Shown here: piece by piece, positions 20,326 through 29,721 of the stretch
Position numbering within the stretch: the first letter of the stretch is position 1
Layout: each line of letters opens with the position of its first letter
Origin: JAOXRU01 sp965247735
GTDB lineage: Bacteria > Bacteroidota > Bacteroidia > Flavobacteriales > Flavobacteriaceae
Length of the DNA stretch: 64,000 bases
Assembly: GCA_965247735.1 (NCBI GenBank)
Contig: CBDFHN010000002.1
Coordinates: forward strand, 1,240,001-1,304,000
Reading direction: 5' to 3'
The notes under the pieces: generated by a model
The model's input: only the letters and a program-made list of their open reading frames with translations
Told to the model about the DNA's origin: nothing
Databases searched by the model: none
Position numbers and translations under genes: made by a program

Positions 20326-20404
20326 AGTGTATTTGTCTCTCCCTTATCTAAATTGAATTATTAAGATATATTGCTTTTATTCAAACTGATTTAGTTACTA
20401 AAAT

Positions 20405-20698
20405 CTAATACAACTCTGTTTCCCAATCCTTGTATGGAGGTTGAACTTTAAACTCTGGGTCACAATAAGAACGAATGTAATCTACTGCTCTCTTTTCGGC
20501 ATACTTTGCATTTAGTACGTTTCCTTCTTTATCTAATTCAATAACGTTCGCAAATATGGCAAAGGTTTGTTCTATTGCACTTGGTTCTTCTCCAAATAGT
20601 TGTAAGTAATTAACTCCTTTTAATTGGTAATGTGTTCCGCTAGCAATAAAGTAAGTGAATGTTCTTAATGCTCCGCTAAATGAATTGCTTAGTCTCAT
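20405..20698 (-). CDS. Small hypothetical protein
   Basis: A 97-residue soluble protein, not recognised. It begins MRLSNSFSGALRTFTYFIASG and ends in an acidic/aromatic tail (PPYKDWETELY). Its ATG overlaps the stop of the upstream 425-residue lipoprotein by 4 bp (ATGA type), so the two are translationally coupled. Size and helical look resemble immunity-type or chaperone-type small proteins, but this is only an impression. Confidence 0.65.
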   Translation of the reverse strand: MRLSNSFSGALRTFTYFIASGTHYQLKGVNYLQLFGEEPSAIEQTFAIFANVIELDKEGNVLNAKYAEKRAVDYIRSYCDPEFKVQPPYKDWETELY

Positions 20699-21972
20699 CT
20701 GTTTTTATCTTTTTTATACTCTTCTCCATTAAATTTTAATATAATTTCTTCTGAAGTGATTTGTTCTTGCGAATCACAATCTCCATTTTCATCAACATAA
20801 CTTTTGTTTTTAGTAATCTTGCTTTTTACTAAAATATCAAAGTGCTTATGCGTCTTTTCTTCGGAAATAATGAGTGTATTCTTAACGTCTTTAAATTCTC
20901 CTACGCAGTCAGTATCCAATGCTCCAGAGTTATTCATTACATCAAAATTATATAACAATTTCTTCAAAGAATCATCCGATTTTACAAATAAGGAAATTCT
21001 TTCGTTCTCGTATGGATTTACTTGAGAGCTGCCTACATATCTAACCTTAACGCCAAATGCTCTAACCGTTTCTGTTAGGTTATAAGGAGCCGTATCAATC
21101 GATATCTCCCTTAGCTGAATGGCATCCGATTCCCAACCATTTGTTTTAGAACTCTCAAAGTATTTGTGCGTTATTTTTCCTGTAGTATTATCTACTAACA
21201 CAATATGACTATTAAGTTCAAAATACTGCTCTCCTTCATCTACAATTTCGGGAATAACAATGATGGTTTCGTAAGGATTGTCAGGCATTACTTTAGTAAC
21301 CAACAACTCTGTATTAACTTTTGAATTCTCCAAATTAAGTTGTTTTAACACACTATTAATAAGAGTTTCTTTTTGAGGAACAGGTTTTATTTTTCCGTTT
21401 GCTTCTATGTTAAATAATTCTGTTGTTACTACGTTCTCTTCCAGCGAAACGATGTTATTTATCGTGATTTTATGTTGTTCTATTTTTGATTCAATTTTCG
21501 ACATACCTTCCGCTATTTCATCGTAAGAAATGACTTTAAAACCTATGAGTTCTCCATTGGGTTTGTAGTTTATTAATGTAGATTCCATCTCGTGTTCTCC
21601 TTTTAAGACAGTCACCACAACAGTGTGAAATCGTGACGATAATGGTAACTTATAATTATAAATTGCTCTGTAATTGTAGTCTTCTTTATAAAAATTAGGG
21701 TAAATTTTTTCTAGTTTTAAAGTTTTTACCGCAACCATCTTATAATCTTCTTCCTCTATAAAACTATCAAAGTTTGTATCATCAATTAATGGAACAGACT
21801 TGGATTTAATGGAGCTAATAACGTTGTCAAAACTTAAATTAGTGTCACCTTTAAGTGAATCTAACAAAACCTCCACAACCTCTTGTGTCTGCTTTTCAGG
21901 TTCTTTTATTTCCTTTTTCTTTTGAGCACAAGAAATAAATAGTACTACAATTAAAATGTATTTTATTTTCAT
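20695..21972 (-). CDS. Lipoprotein of unknown function
   Basis: A 425-residue lipoprotein (MKIKYILIVVLFISC, then a Lys/Glu-rich linker). The body is beta-rich with alternating acidic stretches (DCVGEFKDVKNTLIISEEK). No recognised domain. It is coupled with the 97-residue gene downstream. It is exported to the periplasmic side or outer membrane. Confidence 0.7.
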   Translation of the reverse strand: MKIKYILIVVLFISCAQKKKEIKEPEKQTQEVVEVLLDSLKGDTNLSFDNVISSIKSKSVPLIDDTNFDSFIEEEDYKMVAVKTLKLEKIYPNFYKEDYNYRAIYNYKLPLSSRFHTVVVTVLKGEHEMESTLINYKPNGELIGFKVISYDEIAEGMSKIESKIEQHKITINNIVSLEENVVTTELFNIEANGKIKPVPQKETLINSVLKQLNLENSKVNTELLVTKVMPDNPYETIIVIPEIVDEGEQYFELNSHIVLVDNTTGKITHKYFESSKTNGWESDAIQLREISIDTAPYNLTETVRAFGVKVRYVGSSQVNPYENERISLFVKSDDSLKKLLYNFDVMNNSGALDTDCVGEFKDVKNTLIISEEKTHKHFDILVKSKITKNKSYVDENGDCDSQEQITSEEIILKFNGEEYKKDKNR

Positions 21973-22095
21973 TTATTATAGGAATTTAATATCGTATCTC
22001 TATTGATTCGTTTGTTTTCACTAAAATAGTCCAATTCACTGAAGTAGCCTGAATTATTTTCTTTACAGGGGTGTAAACTGAATTCAGTCAATAAA

Positions 22096-22830
22096 TTACT
22101 CCTTAAAGTCTAGCGTTTTTTCAATAATATGGTGATATGTTATGCTGCTATTTTTTAAAAATCGAGGGTTTGTCAATCCATTTTCTTTTCGTGTAAATTT
22201 GATGGTTAAATGATTAGTGGTCGTTAAAGAATCTATAAAATAAGATTTAGGCACAATATATTTTCCTGTGCTCTTCCTTAAAGTATCTGTAGGTCTTATA
22301 TTAGATGTGTGCTCTGTTATGTTGGCAGCTCTTTTCTTTTTTATTTCTACTCCTTTTCTTATGTCTAATTGATGGGGCGTACTAAGGTTTGTCCATTTTA
22401 ATACAAAATCATCATTTACCGAAACACTTTTAGGAATGCTGAATTTAGCTTCTCTATTTTTATCAATAGGTTTTACAAATGCCAAAGGATGTCGAGTACT
22501 ATCAGGTAAAATGAGTTCAAAATAATAGCTGTCCTTTCGTAATAAATCATCCGTTGAATAATAAGCGTATTTATCGTAATAATTTCCTTGCCTTACAAAT
22601 AATTCTAATGGCTTATTGTTTAGTAAAACACTTATGTTTTTATTAATGATTTGTTTTTTACCATCCGATAATTTTACTTTTATATAGTCTAAACTATTCT
22701 TTTTGGTACTATTTTGAATAGTAATAGTTGCTTTCAGCTTCATTAAATCAATATGCTTTGCATTTGAAAGTGTCGATTCATCACAACTGCAAAAAACGAG
22801 AGCGATTAATAATATTTTGTAGTATTTCAT
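22096..22830 (-). CDS. Lipoprotein of unknown function
   Basis: A 244-residue lipoprotein (signal MKYYKILLIALVFCSC). The rest looks like two immunoglobulin-like beta domains (LKATITIQNSTKKN, FVLKWTNLSTPHQLDIRKG). No catalytic motif. It follows the 442-residue lipoprotein after 12 bp and is probably co-expressed with it. Confidence 0.7.
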   Translation of the reverse strand: MKYYKILLIALVFCSCDESTLSNAKHIDLMKLKATITIQNSTKKNSLDYIKVKLSDGKKQIINKNISVLLNNKPLELFVRQGNYYDKYAYYSTDDLLRKDSYYFELILPDSTRHPLAFVKPIDKNREAKFSIPKSVSVNDDFVLKWTNLSTPHQLDIRKGVEIKKKRAANITEHTSNIRPTDTLRKSTGKYIVPKSYFIDSLTTTNHLTIKFTRKENGLTNPRFLKNSSITYHHIIEKTLDFKE

Positions 22831-22842
22831 TTTAAAAAATGC

Positions 22843-24171
22843 TTAGTTTTGTTTTTTATTTTTCCTCAAATGATATCCAACTTCCCATAACGCTCTCACT
22901 TTATACTTTTTATTAATACTAGAATGCGTTATGTGTGCCAAGCTGCTTTGTATTTCTGATATACAAATATGACTATATATAGTACCCTTGTAATAACTGA
23001 TAGGGATTAATTTGACGGTATCGTTTTTTGAAAATGTAAAATCTAATTCAAATTCTTGAACCAATGGAGTGTCTAAGAGTTTTATAGTCCCCTTACAATT
23101 TTTATTTAAGAACACTTTTAATCCTTTAACTCTTCCATTTTCTTTAAAAGTTTTTTTAGATTTCACATAACCATTTACCAGACTTAATCTAAATGGTTTT
23201 AATAGTGTGTCTGTTGATTTTAAAACATCATCAACAAATAATTCTGTGTGGTATTTATGTGTCTCTTCATCACGGTTTAATTTTAGATATATTTCAACAT
23301 TTTCATTTTCTTTAAAAGCATAAGTTGTTCTATAAGTTCTATCGGATAAATTAGTATAAGGATAAATATTATTATTTGGTTTAGCAGTTATATCAAACGC
23401 TAAGAGTTCAGAATACAATAAATCTGCTTCTGTACAACATCGTCCAAATAGCTTATCAGACCAGACCTCTACTTCATCTATTTTTTCGTGTTGGTAATAG
23501 TCGAAAATTGTAGGGAGATTATCCTCTATCCAATATTTTATTTCTTTGATACTTACAGAATCTATAGTCGCTAACTTGTATTTTTTTTCTTTTACATCAA
23601 TCAGATCTATACTTTCTTGATTGGGTATTGATATATTTTTATCAGCATCAACGAAAGTATTTTTAAATAAATTTTTTAAGATCTTCTTTTTAGACGTACT
23701 TAAATGGGCTGTAAAATCGACATCATACTTTGGGTGTGGCCCATCAAAAAGAAAAAATAGCACTGATTTGGCTTTAGTATCATCTAACTCATTTATCAAA
23801 TTGTATTGTTGGTTTTCTTTGATATAGTTTAACGATTTATCCTGAAAATAATTTATAGCATCAGCTTCCCATTTTCCATCAATACAAATTCCTGTGAGGT
23901 TATTTTCGTATGCTTTATGCTTTTTAGTGTTTAATAAATAAAACCAATAATCTATATAAGTATTGGCTTCCTTATATAATGTAGCGTTCCAACCAAAATA
24001 GTTTTTAAATTTTTTAAAACTTTTCGGAAATTGATTTAAAAACTGTGCTTCATTCTTGGTAATGAAACTCTCTTTTAAATTGAGAACATTAATTTTCACA
24101 TCTTGTTTTTTATTTGAATTACAAGCTGTAAACACCAACGACAAGACTACTATGTAAATTAGTTTTTTCAT
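22843..24171 (-). CDS. Lipoprotein of unknown function
   Basis: A 442-residue lipoprotein (lipobox VFTAC, residues 13-17). The N-terminal 180 residues are helical (LNQFPKSFKKFKNYFGWN); the C-terminal half is beta-rich. The family is not recognised. It begins a two-gene unit with 22096-22830, preceded by a 379-bp spacer containing a large hairpin. Confidence 0.7.
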   Translation of the reverse strand: MKKLIYIVVLSLVFTACNSNKKQDVKINVLNLKESFITKNEAQFLNQFPKSFKKFKNYFGWNATLYKEANTYIDYWFYLLNTKKHKAYENNLTGICIDGKWEADAINYFQDKSLNYIKENQQYNLINELDDTKAKSVLFFLFDGPHPKYDVDFTAHLSTSKKKILKNLFKNTFVDADKNISIPNQESIDLIDVKEKKYKLATIDSVSIKEIKYWIEDNLPTIFDYYQHEKIDEVEVWSDKLFGRCCTEADLLYSELLAFDITAKPNNNIYPYTNLSDRTYRTTYAFKENENVEIYLKLNRDEETHKYHTELFVDDVLKSTDTLLKPFRLSLVNGYVKSKKTFKENGRVKGLKVFLNKNCKGTIKLLDTPLVQEFELDFTFSKNDTVKLIPISYYKGTIYSHICISEIQSSLAHITHSSINKKYKVRALWEVGYHLRKNKKQN

Positions 24172-24550
24172 TTTACCTTATCATTTTTTTTCTGCACTTT
24201 CTCCTTGATTTTAATCTGCTTTAAGAAGCATAATATTATCTAAATGATTTTTTAAAAAGTACTTCCTGTCCTTTTCGGCTACTATTATTACATAATAGTA
24301 AGCATCTTAACTTTATAATCCTATAGCCAAAACATAAACGCAAGGTGTAAATCAATATTCGAAACTTTTGGAATAAAAAACCAAAGTACTATTGACGACA
24401 CTGTTTTTTTAGTTGGTAGGTAACTCCGTACTACCTACAATTAAAGTATAATTATTAATGTTATTATACTTTATTAGTATGTACCAACTTTGAGCTTGGC
24501 ACTTAACCTTTATTAATTTTATTCGGCTTAGCAGACGTTATTTCTCAATC
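24172..24550. other. Spacer with recurrent motif and long imperfect hairpin
   Basis: A non-coding gap. It contains nested inverted repeats between 24411 and 24489 (listed separately), followed on the plus strand by GCTTGGCACTTAACC at 24494-24508 and GACGTTAT near 24534. Related text recurs at about 27513-27526 and 53696-53708. No gene seen. Confidence 0.5.
24411..24489. repeat. Nested inverted repeat able to fold into one large hairpin
   Basis: Outer arms AGTTGGTA (24411-24418) and TACCAACT (24482-24489); a second stem GTAGGTA with TACCTAC lies on the left arm; the inner arms AAAGTATAAT (24443-24452) and ATTATACTTT (24463-24472) enclose a 10-base loop. Arms are perfect. The layout resembles a structured recombination or spacer element, but no function is shown. 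Confidence 0.5.
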
Positions 24551-25366
24551 CTAATCTCCATCCAATAAATATATTTCAGAAAGCGATATCCTTTTTTCAT
24601 CTCTAACATAGCATAATTTCTTTATGTAAATTGAATTATGAGATATGCCTTCGTTATTGAATTCATAGCAATTTTTATTTACATTATAATAGTCAGATTT
24701 CTGTCTTGTTTTTTGACCATTATAAAGTTCAGGATTATAAAAAAAAGCCAGTTTTTCATTCTTTTTTAAATAAAATGTTTCAACATCTTCCTCTATAGCA
24801 TGTGTAATGCTAACTTTAATACTATCTCGTCTTAAAAACGGAGTTATATATGCAATTGTTATAGAATCCTTTTCACTAAAACTTTCATGTATCCTTTTTG
24901 AAGCAAAGTATATTTCAGATGCATTTAATTTATCCTTTAGACACGTTTTTTCTACTTGATCATCTGCATTGTTTGTGCGTCTTTTACCAAGCGATTTTTT
25001 CTTTAATGACCTAGGTAAAGTCCATTCGTTATTTTTTATTGCTATAGACTGTGATTTAAAATAAAGTATATTTTTATCTGTATATAAAGTAACACTTTCC
25101 ATTCCATCAATATCTTGTGTACTTACACTTTCTAAAACCTTTTCTTCTATTTCATCATAGAGATAAATTACACCTGCTCTTCCGCAGTCAAAAAAAGAAA
25201 AAAAACATAGCAGTTCTGCATAGACATACGATTTGGAATACACACTATATTCATTTTCGCCTATAACTATTTTTCTACTTGTTACTCCTTTTGAAAACAA
25301 GAAAATAGTTAATAAGATAAATGAAACAGCTATTATTATAATTTTACTTTTATTCTTTTTTGTCAT
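24551..25366 (-). CDS. Membrane-anchored hypothetical protein
   Basis: Taken from the ATG at 25366 (MTKKNKSKIIIIAVSFILLTIFLF), which places a single N-terminal transmembrane helix at residues 8-25; an upstream in-frame ATG at 25408 adds 14 residues. The rest (about 245 residues) is predicted outside the cytoplasm, with a possible disulfide region (CFFSFFDCGRAGVIYLYDE). Family not recognised. Confidence 0.65.
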   Translation of the reverse strand: MTKKNKSKIIIIAVSFILLTIFLFSKGVTSRKIVIGENEYSVYSKSYVYAELLCFFSFFDCGRAGVIYLYDEIEEKVLESVSTQDIDGMESVTLYTDKNILYFKSQSIAIKNNEWTLPRSLKKKSLGKRRTNNADDQVEKTCLKDKLNASEIYFASKRIHESFSEKDSITIAYITPFLRRDSIKVSITHAIEEDVETFYLKKNEKLAFFYNPELYNGQKTRQKSDYYNVNKNCYEFNNEGISHNSIYIKKLCYVRDEKRISLSEIYLLDGD

Positions 25367-25507
25367 TATACTTATTGTATTAATTTCTAGTAATTGTTTT
25401 GGAATCATCTATTTTTAAACCCGTTTTATGCACTAGAGAATCTTTTACGGTTTTAAATAATTTTGAATCAGTTCGGTTATTGGGGAAGGTTATAGTGTAT
25501 ACCAATT

Positions 25508-25948
25508 TTATATCTCTTCTATTTTGACTGTTAAACTGAAGTCAATTTTGTTCCTATCAAATTCTATTTTAGACGTTCCATTTTCAGCTATCTTTTCAGC
25601 ATTTCCAAACATTGAAATCGTAATACTATAATTTTTATGTATTGCTTTTAGTTCTTCATTCTCAACATAGCCATTTTTTCCGTTTGTTGATTCCCATCCA
25701 TAACCAACAAATTTAAGTTTCCCCATTCCATATTCTTGAATTAAAAAAAATTCAATTTCTTCCGAATCTTTTCCTAAAACTTTGTAATTAGCTTCAAGGA
25801 TAGTTTGCCCTGTACCAGCTTTACATTGAATAAATTCAATTTTACTAGGTTTTATGGCATACTTTTCTAATAAATCTCCGCACTCTAAATTTTGAACCAA
25901 ACAAGCGTTCGAGAAGAAAAGTGTTATTAGTACTACTAGATATTTCAT
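25508..25948 (-). CDS. DUF4952-like secreted protein
   Basis: A 146-residue exported protein with signal MKYLVVLITLFFSNACLVQ. The mature part matches my memory of DUF4952: CGDLLEKYAIKPSKIEFIQCKAG, then LEANYKVLGKDSEEIEFFLIQEYGMGKLKFVGYGWE. Two Cys in the mature part could pair. No function is known for the family. The spacing to the neighbours (47 bp and more) suggests it may be a single-gene unit. Confidence 0.7.
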   Translation of the reverse strand: MKYLVVLITLFFSNACLVQNLECGDLLEKYAIKPSKIEFIQCKAGTGQTILEANYKVLGKDSEEIEFFLIQEYGMGKLKFVGYGWESTNGKNGYVENEELKAIHKNYSITISMFGNAEKIAENGTSKIEFDRNKIDFSLTVKIEEI

Positions 25949-25995
25949 GTTTTATTGCGTTTTTTATAATGACATACATTGTCATCAATAACTTT

Positions 25996-26751
25996 TTATC
26001 CTGCTGCTTGATGTTCAATTAGTATCAGTTCATTATTTTGAATTTCAAATGTATACCAAGATTGATACTCATTTTCTGAGTAAAAGTCACTACCAAAACT
26101 AAATGTAGTTTCGTCTTTAAGTAGTTCAGAGTATCCTATGTTTGCATACTGTAATATAATTCTTGAACCATTTATTTTAACAGATGTTTCATTTATAAAA
26201 TGTCCATCATCTATTGTTACCTTGAACAATCCACGTTCATTATACCAATGAATTCTTTCAATATTTATTGAAATTAGAATTTCATTTAATTCTTTTCGTA
26301 TTGAAAGTGAATTTTCGTATTCATTATCAGTAATAAATTTACTTATACTAGCGTTAGTCATAAGTGTATTATTACTTATTAATGCCTGTTTAAATGCGCT
26401 TAGTTTTTCAATTATTGTTTTTTTTAATTCAATTTTATCATTTTCTTTTTTCAAAAAAAGATTACTATTTTCTTTCTCAAAATTGTTTAATTCTATTTTG
26501 TTTTCTGATTTATAGTTAGGTTTGTACCAGTCATACCTCCCCAAAAAATAATCTTTTAATCTATCATTTTTAAAAACATATTGATGTCTAGCGAAAATTT
26601 CATTCCGGAATATTTTTAGCTCTAATAATGATAAATGATTAATATCTTTTTCGGAATACTTTTTAGAATCACATGCACTACAGTCTTTAATTTGTGAAAA
26701 TACATTTTGCGTAAATGCAAAAATTATAATTAATAGGAGCGTCTTTTTCAT
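25996..26751 (-). CDS. Secreted YARHG-domain-like protein
   Basis: I use the ATG at 26751 (signal MKKTLLLIIIFAFTQNVFSQ); an upstream ATG at 26826 would add 25 hydrophobic residues in front of a complete signal. Residues 40-80 match the YARHG extracellular domain: LKIFRNEIFARHQYVFKND, then YFLGRYDWYKPNY. The domain's usual Gly is replaced by Gln (ARHQ). The N-terminus of the mature part has a CSAC pair. The C-terminal 130 residues are beta-rich. The YARHG role is not known; it is found in exported proteins, often with peptidases. Confidence 0.75.
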   Translation of the reverse strand: MKKTLLLIIIFAFTQNVFSQIKDCSACDSKKYSEKDINHLSLLELKIFRNEIFARHQYVFKNDRLKDYFLGRYDWYKPNYKSENKIELNNFEKENSNLFLKKENDKIELKKTIIEKLSAFKQALISNNTLMTNASISKFITDNEYENSLSIRKELNEILISINIERIHWYNERGLFKVTIDDGHFINETSVKINGSRIILQYANIGYSELLKDETTFSFGSDFYSENEYQSWYTFEIQNNELILIEHQAAG

Positions 26752-26920
26752 AGTTATTGTAATAGTTAGACTGATGAATAGTACAGGGATTGAAAGTAGT
26801 AATATCTCGATTAAACCCAGAGCCAAATTTAAAAAAAACAGAAGCTTAGCAAATAAGCCAGAACCTTTGAGTTTAATATTTGTTAGCTATACTTTAGACA
26901 CTCTGTAAACGTTAGTTTAT

Positions 26921-27361
26921 TTAACAATCATAAGCATAATAGTATTCTTTTTCTAGTTGCTCTTCTAAGTGTTCTATTTTCTTATTATCGACTTCAATTT
27001 TATTTAATTCAACTTTAAATTGTTTTTTTCCATCAGGAGAAATCCATAATCCATTTAGACTATTTGTTTCTTTATTTAGCAAAAGAATTCCCGTGTTATG
27101 GAATTCTACAAATGTGAATTGTTTTTTTTGTTTTGAAAAAGTAGATTTTAGTAGAATCCATTTATTCTTTTCATTGTTTTTATACTTGTATATTGCTTTA
27201 GCATAAGTTCTTGGACAGCCATCTTCACCTATTTCTATATACATTGAAATTTCAACGTTATTATTTATTACTCCTTCATAGTATTCTTGAGAAAGAATCT
27301 CATCTTGAGCTACTAAATTCAAAGTCATTAATAAAAAAAGTATTGACATTATTTTTTTCAT
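26921..27361 (-). CDS. Small secreted hypothetical protein
   Basis: A 146-residue protein with signal MKKIMSILFLLMTLNLVAQ. The mature part is beta-rich (YYEGVINNNVEISMYIEIG, LNGLWISPDGKKQFKVEL) and ends with an acidic helix and a final Cys (YYYAYDC). This resembles small lipocalin-like exported proteins, with no firm assignment. Confidence 0.7.
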   Translation of the reverse strand: MKKIMSILFLLMTLNLVAQDEILSQEYYEGVINNNVEISMYIEIGEDGCPRTYAKAIYKYKNNEKNKWILLKSTFSKQKKQFTFVEFHNTGILLLNKETNSLNGLWISPDGKKQFKVELNKIEVDNKKIEHLEEQLEKEYYYAYDC

Positions 27362-27554
27362 AATTTGTATTTTATTGCCGCTAACTCCTAGCTATCAACA
27401 ATTAATTTAATCGCAGTGCAATAGCCCAAAAAGTTTAATTTCCTGACGCTTGGGTCAAGACTACTTATTTATAAACTTAACGAACTTTGTTACTATGCAC
27501 CAATTTTGGGCTTGATACCTAACCTTTTTTTTTCTAATCGTTTTCAGTATTTTT

Positions 27555-28733
27555 TCAACATCCTCTACTGTAACTCCAAAGATTAGGCGTTCCGTTATCG
27601 TCTATAACTTTCATCCAACCCTCAGATTTGTATTCTATATTTGCTTTTTCGTCTAATTCTGTATTACAAGGATGTTCTTTATATTTGATTACCATTACCT
27701 TAGCCCATTGCCCTGAAATATTTTTAGTAAGCTTAATTTCAAACAAATCTCCCATAGCAGAGCCAATTATTTCACCTGTAGTATTGGGTTTCGTTCTTAT
27801 TCTTAGCCCAGGTTCTTTAGCATAATAACCTAACACATTTTTACTATTTAAAACCATATAATCCATCCAAGTAACTGCCTTAAAACCCAGTTGGTTAATT
27901 TCATTGAGGCGAAACCAAATATCTAAATGCTGATTTTTTATTTTGACAAATCCATTGATTGAATCTGTAAAATTAAGTGCAAAAATTTCGTAACCAATTT
28001 CAGAATAATCCTTTAGTTGGATTTTTTGATTTTCAGACACAAAATAAATCTCATAAGTAAATTGGTTATTGGTTTCTTTATTCCCTATTCTTTTCACAGT
28101 ACCAATCACTTTCCCATTGGCCGCATTATATGCCATAAAACCTTGTTTGGGTGAGAGAATACAGCAGTTTTTTTCAGCATATTTAAGACTGTCTATTGCG
28201 GTTATAATAAGTCCGCTTTTGGGACTGTACTTTGCATCTGTTGCAAATTCAGCTATTGGGGATGTGACAATGCTTTTATTATTATTTTGTTTCTTCCTAC
28301 AATTAAACTCAAAAGGATATTTTTTCCAATCTGAATCTCTATTTTTTCGGACAGTAAAATTCCATTTATTTTTTTGTTTGGCATCGCTTTCTAAAACACT
28401 AATAATATCATCTGTATGGCAGCCTATATATTCAGAATCGAAATTGCAATCATCGTCATTACTTTTAAAATATCTTGGTGTATCCCAAGTTTCTTTATAA
28501 AAAAATATACGTATCTCATTCTTACAAAGAATGAGGTTTGATTTACTATATCTTTTAACAGAATTCGCTAATGAGTCTAAATTATTAGCGCTATTTGCAA
28601 TAACTATGTGTTGATGGCTTTTATTATTAGAAAAACTTTTTTCCGTTTTTAAAGGAAAAAACTGAGCTTTTTGATTACAACTACAAATCATTAAAAAAAA
28701 ACTGAGCTCTAATGCGTATCTTGTTTTTCTCAT
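27555..28733 (-). CDS. Lipoprotein with SH3-like C-terminal domain
   Basis: A 392-residue lipoprotein (signal MRKTRYALELSFFLMICSC). The C-terminal 110 residues carry a bacterial SH3 pattern: EPGLRIRTKPNTTGEIIG, GQWAKVMVIKY, EGWMKVID. The central part is not recognised. Several Cys occur in pairs (DDDCNFDSEYIGCHTDD). A wall- or glycan-binding role is an inference from the SH3-like region. It resembles the lipoprotein at 16863 in ending with such a domain. Confidence 0.75.
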   Translation of the reverse strand: MRKTRYALELSFFLMICSCNQKAQFFPLKTEKSFSNNKSHQHIVIANSANNLDSLANSVKRYSKSNLILCKNEIRIFFYKETWDTPRYFKSNDDDCNFDSEYIGCHTDDIISVLESDAKQKNKWNFTVRKNRDSDWKKYPFEFNCRKKQNNNKSIVTSPIAEFATDAKYSPKSGLIITAIDSLKYAEKNCCILSPKQGFMAYNAANGKVIGTVKRIGNKETNNQFTYEIYFVSENQKIQLKDYSEIGYEIFALNFTDSINGFVKIKNQHLDIWFRLNEINQLGFKAVTWMDYMVLNSKNVLGYYAKEPGLRIRTKPNTTGEIIGSAMGDLFEIKLTKNISGQWAKVMVIKYKEHPCNTELDEKANIEYKSEGWMKVIDDNGTPNLWSYSRGC

Positions 28734-28819
28734 ATTTATTAGTTTTCCTTTTTACAGCCTTTTATTTTCCTAACGTTTTACGTTGTTATATGCAATAGCC
28801 TCTCTTTTGGTATTAACAT

Positions 28820-29194
28820 CTATTTAATAAAACCATTTATCTTTTTAAGAAATGGTTTTATTGATAAAATAATCAAGACATACATTCCGTAACTAGAAAT
28901 AAATTTACCCTCGGTTGTCTCTAATATCGCAGGGTTATTTCTTTTATAATTAATAGTTGTTTTATCACCAACAGCTTCTACCACCCCTATAAAAGGTATT
29001 CTTAAAATTTCAGTACTCCCTAATTGTTCTGCTCCATTTTCTAAATGAAACGTAATAACAGCTGAGCTTCTTAATCATTTACCACCATGTGTAGTAATTT
29101 TCGTAATTTCTCCTTCTGTTTTAACCCAGTCTGTCTCTTGTGAAAAAGAAAAGGCGGTTACCAAAAGTAGCGCTATAACGAATATATTTTTCAT
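28820..29194 (-). pseudogene. DUF3592-like exported membrane protein interrupted by in-frame TGA
   Basis: An ATG at 29194 starts a good signal (MKNIFVIALLLVTAFSFSQ). The frame continues for 124 codons to a TAG at 28820, broken only by TGA at 29075-29077 (codon 40). Both sides look coding: GEITKITTHGGK before, then LRSSAVITFHLENGAEQLG and INYKRNNPAILE, followed by a transmembrane segment. The pattern matches DUF3592. A single nonsense change (from CGA or TGG) is the simplest reading. Confidence 0.7.
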
Positions 29195-29259
29195 AGAAAT
29201 AAACTTAAGTGTTTTGTTACGGTATTATACTTGTTTTACAAAACCTCTCAATGAAGGTT

Positions 29260-29649
29260 TCACGAAACAGAAATTTCACGAAACACTTGTTCCATTTCTT
29301 CAAAAGCTTTTTTCTGAGCAGGAGCAAGCAATACATCTTTTATCTTCCCAGTAACTATTTCTAATATATTTTGGTATGCTTTTTGGCTTTTCCCAAAGTA
29401 AGCATGTATCATTTTACTTGGTATAATGTGATTTACTTTTACAGTATTTTCTTTTACAAAAAACACTTTTACGGCGTGCATATTGCTTTTTTTAAGAACA
29501 AGACACTCCGCCATTTGGCCGTTAGCATTTGTTCTATGTTCCCAAATATCATAGGCTTTAGCGCATTCAAAAGAAGAGGTGTTTTTTAAAAAATTATAAA
29601 GGTTATCTAAAGTATTATACTCTCTTTTAAGTTCTATTAGATTTTCCAT
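29260..29649 (-). CDS. Hypothetical protein
   Basis: A 129-residue soluble helical protein, family not recognised. It contains YDIWEHRTNANGQMAECLVLKK and VFFVKENTVKVNHIIPSKMIHAYFGKSQK. No signal or membrane segment. It stands alone between the broken DUF3592-like gene and the cadherin-repeat lipoprotein. Confidence 0.65.
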   Translation of the reverse strand: MENLIELKREYNTLDNLYNFLKNTSSFECAKAYDIWEHRTNANGQMAECLVLKKSNMHAVKVFFVKENTVKVNHIIPSKMIHAYFGKSQKAYQNILEIVTGKIKDVLLAPAQKKAFEEMEQVFREISVS

Positions 29650-29721
29650 TCGTTTAGTTGTTTTTTTTAATTAGAAAGCCACTTTTAGTGTGGCTCTCTA
29701 ATTTGTTATTTTACAAAGTCA

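Noticed and set aside
29075..29077. TGA as selenocysteine or programmed readthrough
   Set aside because: No structured element follows and no selenium genes are seen; a simple nonsense change explains it.
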